Positions 17,699 to 25,458 of a stretch of DNA of 64,000 nt are shown in pieces. This stretch comes from Veillonella caviae. Lineage in GTDB: Bacteria; Bacillota; Negativicutes; Veillonellales; Veillonellaceae. How positions within the stretch are numbered: the first letter of the stretch is position 1; each line of letters begins with the position of its first letter. A model generated the notes under the pieces. It did not search any database. It had not been told where the DNA came from and was given only the letters and a program-made list of their open reading frames with translations. The stretch covers positions 1 to 64,000 of the forward strand of contig NZ_RQUY01000003.1 in assembly GCF_003992125.1 (NCBI RefSeq), given 5' to 3'. A program made the translations under genes and the position numbers.

Positions 17699-19126
17699 GT
17701 GAATAAGATCTTAGTAAATGTGATGCGGGAAGAAATCCGCATGGCTGTCTTGGACGAACAAGATCGATTAGTGGACTTCGTTCTAGAGCGAACAGATGAT
17801 ACACATATTGCAAACCATATGTTTAAGGGGACTGTTAAAAATGTGGTACCTGGTATGCAAGCCGTATTCGTTGACATTGGGGGCGCACAAAACGCTTATT
17901 TAAATCTACAACAAGGAAAACAGTTAAAAATACTTCGCAATGTGTCGGTAGGACAACAAATTCTAGTACAAGTCATCAAAGAAGAGATGCTTGGCAAAGG
18001 TGCTCGCGTGACCGCCGATGTGAGTTTAGCTGGACGATTTATGGTGTTATTGCCATATTCTGAGGGAATGCATATTTCTAAGAAAATTACTGATGATGCC
18101 ATTCGTCAACGTTTACAAGAACAAGCGGCTCCTTATGTGCGGGAAGGAGCAGGATTTATTATCCGCACTGCTGCTGCAAAGGCTACAGAAGAAGAAATCA
18201 GCAAGGATATGGAATATTTATGGCGCACTTGGCAACATGTGACAAAGCGTTTTAAAGTGGCAAAAAGTGGTACAGATTTGTATAGTGATGCGGATTTTTG
18301 GTTCCGTCTCGTTAGGGATTATGCACATCGCAATGTGAACGAAATTATTGTTGACTCTAAACATGGTATGGCTCGATTAGAAGATTTATTAGGTTCTGGA
18401 CAAGCAGCGTCAAATATACAACTAACCTTACATGATAAGAGCACACCAATTTTTAAAGCGAACCATATTGAACCTCAATTAGAAGAGCTCATTTCCAGAG
18501 ATGTAAATTTGCCATCAGGCGGATCTATTCGCATAGACCATACAGAGGCACTTACCGTATTCGATGTTAATTCAGCGCACTATACGGGGCATTCTGATAA
18601 GGCGGAGGACCTTGCTTTCACAGTGAATAAAGAAGCAGCCTATGAAATTTGTCGTCAATTACGATTGCGAGATATTGGTGGAATTATCATTGTTGATTTT
18701 ATCGACATGAAGGTAAAAGAACATCAACAAGAATTATTGGCTTTACTCGCTCAATTGGCTAAGCAAGACAAAATGAAAACGGTTGTGTGTGGTATCAGCT
18801 CATTAGGTCTTGTGGAAATGACTAGAAAACGAGCTCGTCAAGGATTGCAAACATTGATGTTTGATACATGTCCTCAGTGTGGCGGTACAGGATATATGTT
18901 GTCTGGTCGCACTGTATATATGCAAATTGTACGACGCATTCGAGAGCTATTTAAATCTGGTCGCATTAAATCGAATTTAGAAATCGAAGTGCATCCAGAG
19001 GTGGCGCATTATTTAACAAAATCCGTTTTAGATGATTTAGGGCAGTCCATAGGGCGAACTATTTCCATTTCTGTTAATGAACAAATGAGTCGAGAGGGAT
19101 ACTCATTGATAGCTATGTCGGAGTAA
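17699..19126 (+). CDS. rng: Ribonuclease G (RNase E/G family)
   Basis: Single-strand endoribonuclease for rRNA 5' maturation and mRNA decay. 475 residues starting at GTG 17699, behind AAAGGAGGG. The order is: S1 domain (about 35-115, GTVKNVVPGMQAVFVDIG), RNase H-like and 5' sensor regions, DNase I-like catalytic part with the metal-binding Asp289 (FDVNS) and Asp333 (VDFIDMK), and the Zn-link CPQCGGTG. It is RNase G-sized, with no long degradosome scaffold as in E. coli RNase E. RNase Y is also encoded in this window (51087), so this organism has both decay-initiating endonucleases. Confidence 0.94.
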   Translation: MNKILVNVMREEIRMAVLDEQDRLVDFVLERTDDTHIANHMFKGTVKNVVPGMQAVFVDIGGAQNAYLNLQQGKQLKILRNVSVGQQILVQVIKEEMLGKGARVTADVSLAGRFMVLLPYSEGMHISKKITDDAIRQRLQEQAAPYVREGAGFIIRTAAAKATEEEISKDMEYLWRTWQHVTKRFKVAKSGTDLYSDADFWFRLVRDYAHRNVNEIIVDSKHGMARLEDLLGSGQAASNIQLTLHDKSTPIFKANHIEPQLEELISRDVNLPSGGSIRIDHTEALTVFDVNSAHYTGHSDKAEDLAFTVNKEAAYEICRQLRLRDIGGIIIVDFIDMKVKEHQQELLALLAQLAKQDKMKTVVCGISSLGLVEMTRKRARQGLQTLMFDTCPQCGGTGYMLSGRTVYMQIVRRIRELFKSGRIKSNLEIEVHPEVAHYLTKSVLDDLGQSIGRTISISVNEQMSREGYSLIAMSE

Positions 19127-19156
19127 GCCTGCTGCATAAGGCTTACTCTGTTTTCT
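19123..19156 (+). terminator. Terminator overlapping the rng stop codon
   Basis: 8-bp stem (19123-19130 with 19139-19146) followed by a T-rich run; it covers the TAA of rng. Confidence 0.7.
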
Positions 19157-19235
19157 TGATGGGAATCCTAGTATAGTATGATAAAATTTATTCCAATATA
19201 GTATAAGTACATAGTTTGTTATATAGGTGAGTATC

Positions 19236-19811
19236 GTGTCGATTATAGAAATTATATTAATTAGTATAGGTCTTGCTATGGATGCATTTGGTGTATCTAT
19301 CGGTAAAGGGTTAACCATGCCGAACGGTAGTAATGGTAAAAAAATTGTATTAGCTGCCTTGTTTGGGGTGTTTCAGTTTGTTATGCCGCTTATTGGTTGG
19401 GCCATAGGTCGACAATTTATCGATATTATTGCAGAATTTGATCACTGGATTATTTTTGTCCTCTTAGGATACCTTGGTATTTCCATGATTCGTGAAAGTT
19501 ACAATGATGAAAGCGATGAAGAAGTAGAGAATAATAATTTAGGTTTTGGGGAAATGATGCTTCTGTCTGTAGCAACAAGCCTCGATGCAATGGCGGTAGG
19601 ATTAACTTTTGCTTTTATGGATATCAATGTATGGTTTGCATCTGGTATGATTGGTATCATTACATTTCTTATATCCCTTATCGGTATTTATATGGGGCGT
19701 TTTATGGGCCAATTTGTTGGGCGTTATGCCGAACTCATCGGTGGTGCTGTGTTAATTCTAATCGGCACGAAAATACTAATGCAACACCTAGGTATCATGG
19801 GGGAATTGTAA
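19236..19811 (+). CDS. mntP: Manganese efflux pump MntP
   Basis: Exports Mn(II) across the cytoplasmic membrane. About 191 residues with six hydrophobic segments in two repeats, each holding the MntP signature: GLAMDAFGVSIGKG near the N-terminus and ATSLDAMAVGLTFA in the second half, whose Asp residues line the transport path. Two GTG codons compete; I prefer 19236 because AGGTGAG (19225-19231) is well placed for it, whereas 19227 lies inside that site. I see no convincing yybP-ykoY manganese riboswitch in the roughly 80 bases after the rng terminator. Confidence 0.92.
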   Translation: MSIIEIILISIGLAMDAFGVSIGKGLTMPNGSNGKKIVLAALFGVFQFVMPLIGWAIGRQFIDIIAEFDHWIIFVLLGYLGISMIRESYNDESDEEVENNNLGFGEMMLLSVATSLDAMAVGLTFAFMDINVWFASGMIGIITFLISLIGIYMGRFMGQFVGRYAELIGGAVLILIGTKILMQHLGIMGEL

Positions 19812-19904
19812 TTCTTATGAAAATAATATTTGTTTCTATATATAGGCGGGCTGATGTTTGATCCACCTAGATGTGCTAAATCAAGACGTTTTTGTGGAAT
19901 CTCG

Positions 19905-19933
19905 TTGACATCGCAGGTAAAACAAGGTATACT
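19905..19933 (+). promoter_or_regulatory. Strong promoter of the rplU-prp-rpmA operon
   Basis: TTGACA (19905-19910), 17-base spacer, TATACT (19928-19933). The predicted start near 19940 leaves a leader of about 113 bases before rplU. Confidence 0.85.
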
Positions 19934-19939
19934 ATATCA

Positions 19940-20052
19940 GTATTAGTTCGGTTTGCTGAACTTTGCAATCCGCATGAATCAGGTTTAAACGCCCCGCCAG
20001 TATGGGGTGGGGATACCGTATTCAGCGAGTTCGATAACAAGGAGGTGTTCTC
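19940..20052 (+). ncRNA. Structured rplU leader, probable L21 autoregulatory element
   Basis: Between the promoter and rplU, GGTTTGCTGAA (19951-19961) can pair with TTCAGCGAGTT (20021-20031), an 11-bp helix using some G-U pairs. It encloses a second hairpin (CCCCGCC with GGTGGGG, about 19992-20013). A conserved L21 leader is known in Firmicutes at this position and is thought to bind L21; I assign it by location and foldability, not by matching a covariance model. Confidence 0.55.
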
Positions 20053-20364
20053 ATGTACGCAATTATTAAAACTGGTGGTAAACAATATCGCGTTGCTGAA
20101 GGCGATGTAATTACTATCGAAAAATTGGAAGCAGCTGCTAACGAAGCCGTTACATTCGAAGAAGTTTTGACTGTAGTGAATGATGGTGATGTTAAAGTTG
20201 GCGCTCCTCTTGTAAACGGTGCAAAAGTTACAGGTACTGTTCTTGAACATGGTAAAGGTAAAAAGATTTTAGTTTTCAAATACAAAGCTAAATCTAACTA
20301 CCGCCGTCGTCAAGGTCATCGTCAACCGTTCACAAAAGTTCGTATTGAATCTATCCAAGCATAA
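20053..20364 (+). CDS. rplU: Ribosomal protein bL21
   Basis: Large-subunit protein that binds 23S rRNA near domain I. The 103-residue length is standard, as are the opening [14 protein letters not shown] and the basic C-terminal segment [28 protein letters not shown] precedes the ATG. First gene of the L21-Prp-L27 operon; likely regulated by its structured leader. Confidence 0.98.
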   Translation: MYAIIKTGGKQYRVAEGDVITIEKLEAAANEAVTFEEVLTVVNDGDVKVGAPLVNGAKVTGTVLEHGKGKKILVFKYKAKSNYRRRQGHRQPFTKVRIESIQA

Positions 20365-20366
20365 TT

Positions 20367-20681
20367 ATGGTTTCCATTGAAATCCAGAGAAATGGTACAA
20401 ACCAAATTGTGGGGGTTCATTTTTCTGGTCATGCAGGATATGATGAACATGGCTATGATATAGTATGTGCTGCAGTATCTGTACTGTCTGCTACAACTAT
20501 ATTAGGACTTACTCAAATTGCGCAGCAAGAAGGTGAGTTTTCTAACGCAGAAGGCCGATGTGATATGGTCCTCTCTGGTACTATTACTCAGAGTAGTCAG
20601 GATTTGTTAAAGACTATGCTTCTTGGACTAGAAGAGATTAGCAAACAATATCCCAAGTTTGTCCAAATACACGAAATATAG
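20367..20681 (+). CDS. prp: Ribosomal-processing cysteine protease Prp
   Basis: Removes the N-terminal extension of L27 in Firmicutes, an essential step in Staphylococcus. 104 residues with the conserved HFSGHAGYDEHGYDIVCAAVS stretch at residues 18-38 (catalytic His22 and Cys34 in my reading). It lies 2 bases after rplU and 12 bases before rpmA, whose product carries the matching cleavage site, which makes the assignment strong. Confidence 0.95.
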   Translation: MVSIEIQRNGTNQIVGVHFSGHAGYDEHGYDIVCAAVSVLSATTILGLTQIAQQEGEFSNAEGRCDMVLSGTITQSSQDLLKTMLLGLEEISKQYPKFVQIHEI

Positions 20682-20693
20682 GAGGTGAACTTC

Positions 20694-20978
20694 ATGTTTA
20701 CTTTTGATTTGCAATTGTTCGCACATAAAAAAGGTGTGTCCAGTACTCGTAATGGTCGTGATAGTGAATCTAAACGTCTTGGTGTTAAATGCCATGATGG
20801 TTCCATCGTAAAAAGCGGTAATATTATCGTTCGTCAACGTGGTACTCACTTCCACCCTGGTACTAACGTAGGTATCGGTAAAGATGATACTTTATTTGCA
20901 CTTGTACCTGGTAAAGTAGCATTTGAACGTGCTGGTCGTTATAACCGTAAAGTTAGCGTTTACCCTGTAGAGGCGTAA
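20694..20978 (+). CDS. rpmA: Ribosomal protein bL27 with cleavable N-terminal extension
   Basis: L27 reaches the peptidyl-transferase centre with its N-terminus. The 94-residue precursor begins MFTFDLQLF followed by AHKKG; in the Firmicutes pattern Prp cuts after the Phe, exposing the mature AHKKG end. The ATG at 20694 follows GGAGGTG. The remaining sequence ([23 protein letters not shown]) is typical of L27. A strong terminator ends the operon, so obgE, often next, is not in the same transcript here. Confidence 0.97.
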   Translation: MFTFDLQLFAHKKGVSSTRNGRDSESKRLGVKCHDGSIVKSGNIIVRQRGTHFHPGTNVGIGKDDTLFALVPGKVAFERAGRYNRKVSVYPVEA

Positions 20979-20989
20979 CTTTTCTTATT

Positions 20990-21019
20990 AATCCCTAGTG
21001 GTTTCCACTAGGGATTTTT
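20990..21019 (+). terminator. Terminator of the rplU-prp-rpmA operon
   Basis: 12-bp perfect stem (20990-21001 with 21005-21016), TTT loop, T-run. Confidence 0.92.
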
Positions 21020-21036
21020 GTGTATAGGAGGTAGAA

Positions 21037-21684
21037 ATGTTAACACTGAGTAATATATCCTATCAAGTGGGGAGTAAATCTATCCTTCATGATATATCAC
21101 TTACAGTTAATGCAGGTGATTATATCACTATAGTGGGCCCTTCAGGGAGTGGCAAGAGTACATTGCTGAAATTGTGCAGTGATTTGATTAGCCCTACAGA
21201 AGGGTGTATTTTATTTAATGGTCAATTCGTAACAGATATTGCACCAGAAATATATAGACAAGCGGTAGGGTATTGCTTTCAACGACCTTATTTATTTGCT
21301 AAAACGGTGCGTCGCAATATTTATTTTCCTTATGATATTCGTAATTTGCAGCCTAATGAAATGCGAATTAAAGAACTGTTTGATTTGTTAGAAATGCCGT
21401 TATCCTATATGGATAGAAGAAATGATGAATTGTCAGGTGGCGAAATGCAACGTATTTGTTTGATACGTAGTTTATTGTTTCCACCGAAACTACTCTTACT
21501 TGATGAAGTAACATCTGCCTTAGATCCTCGTAATACTGAAATTGTTGAATCTGTTATTGAACGATTACATACATCTGGGATTACTATTTTGTCCATTACT
21601 CATAATGAAGCGCAAAGCTTACGATGCGCGAACCGACGCATTACTATGGTGAATGGTAGTATTGATAAAGAGGAGATTTTATAA
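21037..21684 (+). CDS. fetA: ABC ATPase of a FetAB/YbbLM-type iron exporter
   Basis: A 215-residue ATP-binding subunit: Walker A GPSGSGKST (about residues 33-41), signature LSGGEMQR (about 128-135), Walker B LLLLDEVTSALD. In E. coli the FetAB (YbbLM) pair exports iron and protects against peroxide stress. The assignment to this type comes from the permease gene that overlaps its stop codon by one base. RBS GGAGG at 21028-21032. Confidence 0.85.
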   Translation: MLTLSNISYQVGSKSILHDISLTVNAGDYITIVGPSGSGKSTLLKLCSDLISPTEGCILFNGQFVTDIAPEIYRQAVGYCFQRPYLFAKTVRRNIYFPYDIRNLQPNEMRIKELFDLLEMPLSYMDRRNDELSGGEMQRICLIRSLLFPPKLLLLDEVTSALDPRNTEIVESVIERLHTSGITILSITHNEAQSLRCANRRITMVNGSIDKEEIL

Positions 21685-22448
21685 TGCAAACATTTCATGC
21701 TATTTCCTTTGAATCACTTTTGCTTGCATCAGCTCTAGTACTCATTAGTATTTTCGTATCGTATCGACAAGAATTAAAACTAGAAAAAGAAATATTTATC
21801 AGTGCTCTTCGCGCCACCATTCAATTATTTGTAGTAGGTTATATTTTAGAGTATATTTTTGGCAGTGAAAGTGTTGTTTTCACATTAGGTTTATTAGGTG
21901 TTATGGCTTATAATGCATCCTATAATGCGGCAAAACGTGGTAAAGGGGTACCTAATGGGTTGTGGATTTCTTGCTTCGCTATTACTGTAGGTGCTTTCAT
22001 TACCTTGAGCATTCTTATAGCTTCTGGCATTTTAGAGTTTACTGCATATCAAATGATTCCTGTTGGCGGTATGGTCATTAGTGGTGCCATGGTAGCACTT
22101 GGTTTATGTTATCGTCAAATGTTGTCGAATTTTGATTTACGTCGTCAAGAAATAGAAATTAAATTAGCTCTTGGGGCCACCCCTAAACAGGCATCTAAAG
22201 CTATTATTCGAGATGTGGTGAAAACAGGTTTACAGCCAACTATAGATTCTGCCAAAACTTTGGGAATTGTGTCATTACCGGGTATGATGACGGGACTTAT
22301 ATTGGCAGGTATGCCACCAGTAGAAGCTGTAAAATACCAAGTTATGGTTACCTTCATGTCTTTATCTACCATATCTATTTCCTGTTTTATTGGCTGTTAT
22401 TTAGCATATAAAGAATTTTATAATAAACGAAATCAACTCATTAAATAA
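21684..22448 (+). CDS. fetB: FetB/YbbM-family membrane permease
   Basis: 254-residue integral membrane protein with about seven hydrophobic segments, of the UPF0014 (FetB) family. The diagnostic C-terminal half has ELKL..ALGATPKQA and SLPGMMTGLILAGMPPVEAVKYQ. The start overlaps the fetA stop, so the two are translated together as an exporter, probably for Fe(II). A strong terminator follows, separating it from the iron importer operon. Confidence 0.87.
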   Translation: MQTFHAISFESLLLASALVLISIFVSYRQELKLEKEIFISALRATIQLFVVGYILEYIFGSESVVFTLGLLGVMAYNASYNAAKRGKGVPNGLWISCFAITVGAFITLSILIASGILEFTAYQMIPVGGMVISGAMVALGLCYRQMLSNFDLRRQEIEIKLALGATPKQASKAIIRDVVKTGLQPTIDSAKTLGIVSLPGMMTGLILAGMPPVEAVKYQVMVTFMSLSTISISCFIGCYLAYKEFYNKRNQLIK

Positions 22449-22464
22449 GCGATGGAATCCTATC

Positions 22465-22505
22465 AAGGGCATGATTATAAGACTTTTATTATAATCATGC
22501 CTTTT
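22465..22505 (+). terminator. Terminator after fetB
   Basis: 13-bp perfect stem (22468-22480 with 22489-22501) extended by A-T/G-U pairs, ending in TTTT. Confidence 0.88.
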
Positions 22506-22547
22506 GCGTTTGCTGTTGTAGAGGTAATACGAATAGAATGCAACTCA

Positions 22548-22587
22548 TTGTCAGAAAACATTGCCAATAATGATATTCATTGTTATT
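22548..22587 (+). promoter_or_regulatory. Promoter with Fur-box-like operator for the iron ABC importer
   Basis: TTGTCA (22548-22553), 17-base spacer, TGATAT (22571-22576). Overlapping the -10, 22566-22587 reads ATAATGATATTCATT with flanking A/T, an almost perfect palindrome close to the Fur consensus GATAATGATAATCATTATC. Fur is encoded at 33441. The position fits repression under iron sufficiency. Confidence 0.72.
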
Positions 22588-22625
22588 ATAAGAAAGGTAA
22601 ATTGTTATTTGATAAAGGAGTTGCT

Positions 22626-23636
22626 ATGAGAAACAATTCTCGATTGTCATACCTGACTAAAACTGGTATGGGCGTATTAGCGCTTATTGTATTAGGGGTA
22701 GCTGCACTGGCGTCACTCTATATTGGGGTACGATATATTAGTGTGCATGAAATAATGTATTCCATTATTAATTATAATCCATCTAATGTAAATGAAATGG
22801 TTGTCCAATCACTTCGTGTGCCGCGTATGTTGGCAGCAATTATCGTAGGGGTTAGTTTTGCTATATCTGGTGCATTAATGCAAGGTGTTACTAATAATCC
22901 TATGGCTAGTCCGTCTGTTTTAGGAATTACCTCTGGGGCTAGCTTTGGTCTTGCTATAGGTATGATTTTATTTCCACAATTATCATTAAATGGTAGCATT
23001 ATTTTTTCCTTTTTAGGTTCTGCATTAGCAACTATTTGTATTTTAGCATTGGCTAAACGCGTTGGTGGCAAGGCGACTCCTGTATATCTTGCCTTGGCAG
23101 GGACGGCTATTAGTGCAGTATTTACAGCAGTCACTCATATGTTGGTCGTATTTTTCCAAGTAGCTCAAGAATTAAGTTTTTGGACTGCTGGAGGTATTAG
23201 TGGTGTACGGATGGAGCAAATTATTCTAGCACTACCTTGGACTATTGTAGGGGTACTCATTGCTATGTATATATCTAAATCTGTTACACTACTTAGTTTT
23301 GGTGAAGAGGTGGCCATTGGTCTTGGTAGTAACTTAGGTCGTGTACGTGCGTTAGCTGGGGTGACTGTGTTAATCTTGAGTGGCTCTGCCGTAGCCTTGG
23401 CGGGTCCTATAGGATTTATTGGACTTGTCATTCCTCATATTACGAGAAAATTAGTGGGCGTTGACTATCGATTTGTCATTCCTTTCTCTGGCTTGTTTGG
23501 TGCTGTTCTCGTTATGCTAGCAGATATATTAGCTCGTGTTGTAAATCCTCCTTTTGAAACACCATTAGGGGCTATTACGGCAATCGTAGGTGTTCCGTTC
23601 TTTATCTATTTAGCAAATAGAAAGGGAGGTAAATAA
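22626..23636 (+). CDS. FecCD-type permease of an iron-chelate ABC importer
   Basis: 336-residue BtuC/FecCD-family permease with about ten hydrophobic segments. Family marks include LRVPRMLAAIIVGVSFAISGALMQG (shown in part), NNPMASPSVLGITSGASFG and the later GFIGLVIPHITR, which contacts the ATPase. Start at ATG 22626, behind AAAGGAG; the reading frame is open further back to 22452 but runs through the fetB terminator and the promoter. First gene of a four-gene operon. The substrate is probably a ferric siderophore or haem, given the Fur-like site; vitamin B12 is not excluded. Confidence 0.88.
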   Translation: MRNNSRLSYLTKTGMGVLALIVLGVAALASLYIGVRYISVHEIMYSIINYNPSNVNEMVVQSLRVPRMLAAIIVGVSFAISGALMQGVTNNPMASPSVLGITSGASFGLAIGMILFPQLSLNGSIIFSFLGSALATICILALAKRVGGKATPVYLALAGTAISAVFTAVTHMLVVFFQVAQELSFWTAGGISGVRMEQIILALPWTIVGVLIAMYISKSVTLLSFGEEVAIGLGSNLGRVRALAGVTVLILSGSAVALAGPIGFIGLVIPHITRKLVGVDYRFVIPFSGLFGAVLVMLADILARVVNPPFETPLGAITAIVGVPFFIYLANRKGGK

Positions 23637-23637
23637 T

Positions 23638-24636
23638 ATGAAACAACGCTTTTACACATACCTCCTAATACTAAGTATTATTTTACTTATATGTATGTAT
23701 GGACATTTACACACCGGTTTTAGTGATATGTCTACAGCTGATTTGCTCCGCATCCTCTTAGGTGGTGGTTCAGATGTAGAGAATTTAACAGTATTTGATT
23801 TCCGTTTAGTAAGAACTATTTTAGCTGTATTTATCGGTATTGGGCTTGCTTTGTCTGGGGCTATATTCCAAACTATTTCTCGCAATGAATTAGCCAGTCC
23901 CAGTTTGCTTGGTGTCAATGCTGGTGCAGGGCTCGGCGTAGTGTTGCTCGTTTTCTATACTGGGTCTACCACGTCTTTGGGAATTTGGACATTGCCATTG
24001 GTGGCTGTTATTGGTGCTACTGTTGCAGCATTGCTTATTTATTTTTTGTCTTATAGAGGTTCTGCTACGATATCTCCATATCGATTGATTTTAACAGGTA
24101 TTTCCATGAGTGCTGGTTTTCATGCCATTCAGATAGTATTAGTAACTCGTTTAGATCCCAATAAATTTTACCTTGTTAATACATGGACTATCGGAACTAT
24201 TTCCGGTAATAGCTGGTCTCATGTATGGTTATTGGTGCCAATCGTTATTGTATTAGGTTTATTCCTATATGCTAGGTATATGGAATTAAACTTATTAGCA
24301 TTGGCGGATGAAACGGCTATTGGCTTAGGTGTAAAAATTAATCGCACTCGTTTTCTCTATCTTATCGTAGCCGTATTATTAGCTGCTTTTTGTGTTGCTG
24401 TTGGTGGTAGCATTGGCTTTGTAGGGTTGATTTCGCCTCATATTGCACGTCGATTAATTGGTGCGGATCATTCTTATTTCTTGCCATTAACGGCTCTTAT
24501 TGGTGCTATTTTAGTAGTTGGATCTGACTGGATTGGTCGCGCTATTATTGCTCCAGATGAAATCTTATTAGGTATTATCATCTCTCTTATTGGGGCACCA
24601 TATTTTTTATACATATTGGCTAAAACGAAATTGTAG
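23638..24636 (+). CDS. Second FecCD-type permease of the iron-chelate importer
   Basis: 332-residue permease starting one base after the upstream stop. Same family features: VRTILAVFIGIGLALSGAIFQ, NELASPSLLGVNAGAG and GFVGLISPHIARRL. Two different permeases next to each other normally form a heterodimeric channel, as in FecCD or FhuB-type systems; BtuC systems are usually homodimeric, so this favours iron-chelate transport. Confidence 0.88.
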   Translation: MKQRFYTYLLILSIILLICMYGHLHTGFSDMSTADLLRILLGGGSDVENLTVFDFRLVRTILAVFIGIGLALSGAIFQTISRNELASPSLLGVNAGAGLGVVLLVFYTGSTTSLGIWTLPLVAVIGATVAALLIYFLSYRGSATISPYRLILTGISMSAGFHAIQIVLVTRLDPNKFYLVNTWTIGTISGNSWSHVWLLVPIVIVLGLFLYARYMELNLLALADETAIGLGVKINRTRFLYLIVAVLLAAFCVAVGGSIGFVGLISPHIARRLIGADHSYFLPLTALIGAILVVGSDWIGRAIIAPDEILLGIIISLIGAPYFLYILAKTKL

Positions 24637-24647
24637 AGGTAATATAG

Positions 24648-25457
24648 ATGCAATTAGAAGTTAAAAATTTAACTGCCGGTTACGGTGATACAAAAATTAT
24701 AGAAAATTTGAATCTTACCATTCCAGAAGGTAAGGTGACGGCTCTTATTGGTGCTAATGGTTGTGGTAAATCAACATTGCTAAAGACTATATGTCGTATC
24801 ATTCCATTTATGGGCGGAGAAGTGTTGCTTGATGGTAAACGTATTGATTCTTATGATACGCGTCAGTTAGCGAAACAGATGGCTATTTTGCCACAAAATC
24901 CAACAGCACCGGGTGAATTGACAGTTCGTGAACTCGTCATGTATGGTCGTGCTCCGCATCAAGGCAAATTATTTGCTCGCTCTACAAAAGAAGATAAAGA
25001 GATAGTTGAGTGGGCATTGAAAGAAACGGACTTGTTAGAATTTGCTGATCGTGGTATTAATAATATGTCTGGTGGTCAACGTCAACGTGCTTGGATTGCT
25101 ATGGCGATTGCACAAAATACAGATATTTTATTCCTCGATGAACCGACTAGCTTTCTCGATGTATCTCATCAAATGGATGTGCTTCATTTAGTAGAACATT
25201 TAAATAAAAAATATAATAAAACTATTATTATGGTTATTCATGAATTAAATGAAGCGGCTCGTTTTGCTGATTATCTTGTGGCCATGAAAAAGGGATGCAT
25301 CATGTATGAAGGTACGCCACATGAAATTTTTCACAATGATATGTTAATGGATGTATTTGGTATTGATTCTCATATTATGAATGACCCGAGAACCAATCGC
25401 CCGTTTTGTATTCCCTATTCTGTGAAAGCTATAAACCATGATGTGGGTGAGGTGTAA
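24648..25457 (+). CDS. ABC ATPase of the iron-chelate importer
   Basis: 269-residue FecE/FhuC-like subunit. Walker A GANGCGKST (about residues 36-44), the Q-loop ILPQNPTAP, signature MSGGQRQRAWIAMA, Walker B ILFLDEPTSFLD and the H-loop VIHELNEA are all intact. It is placed between the permeases and the binding protein and ends one base before the next start codon. Confidence 0.92.
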   Translation: MQLEVKNLTAGYGDTKIIENLNLTIPEGKVTALIGANGCGKSTLLKTICRIIPFMGGEVLLDGKRIDSYDTRQLAKQMAILPQNPTAPGELTVRELVMYGRAPHQGKLFARSTKEDKEIVEWALKETDLLEFADRGINNMSGGQRQRAWIAMAIAQNTDILFLDEPTSFLDVSHQMDVLHLVEHLNKKYNKTIIMVIHELNEAARFADYLVAMKKGCIMYEGTPHEIFHNDMLMDVFGIDSHIMNDPRTNRPFCIPYSVKAINHDVGEV

Positions 25458-25458
25458 T

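Noticed and set aside
19147-19235. Manganese (yybP-ykoY) riboswitch before mntP
   Set aside because: The gap is short and I see no matching conserved loop.
22452-22625. In-frame N-terminal extension of the first iron-importer permease
   Set aside because: The frame is open but runs through the fetB terminator and the Fur-like promoter; a good RBS stands before ATG 22626.
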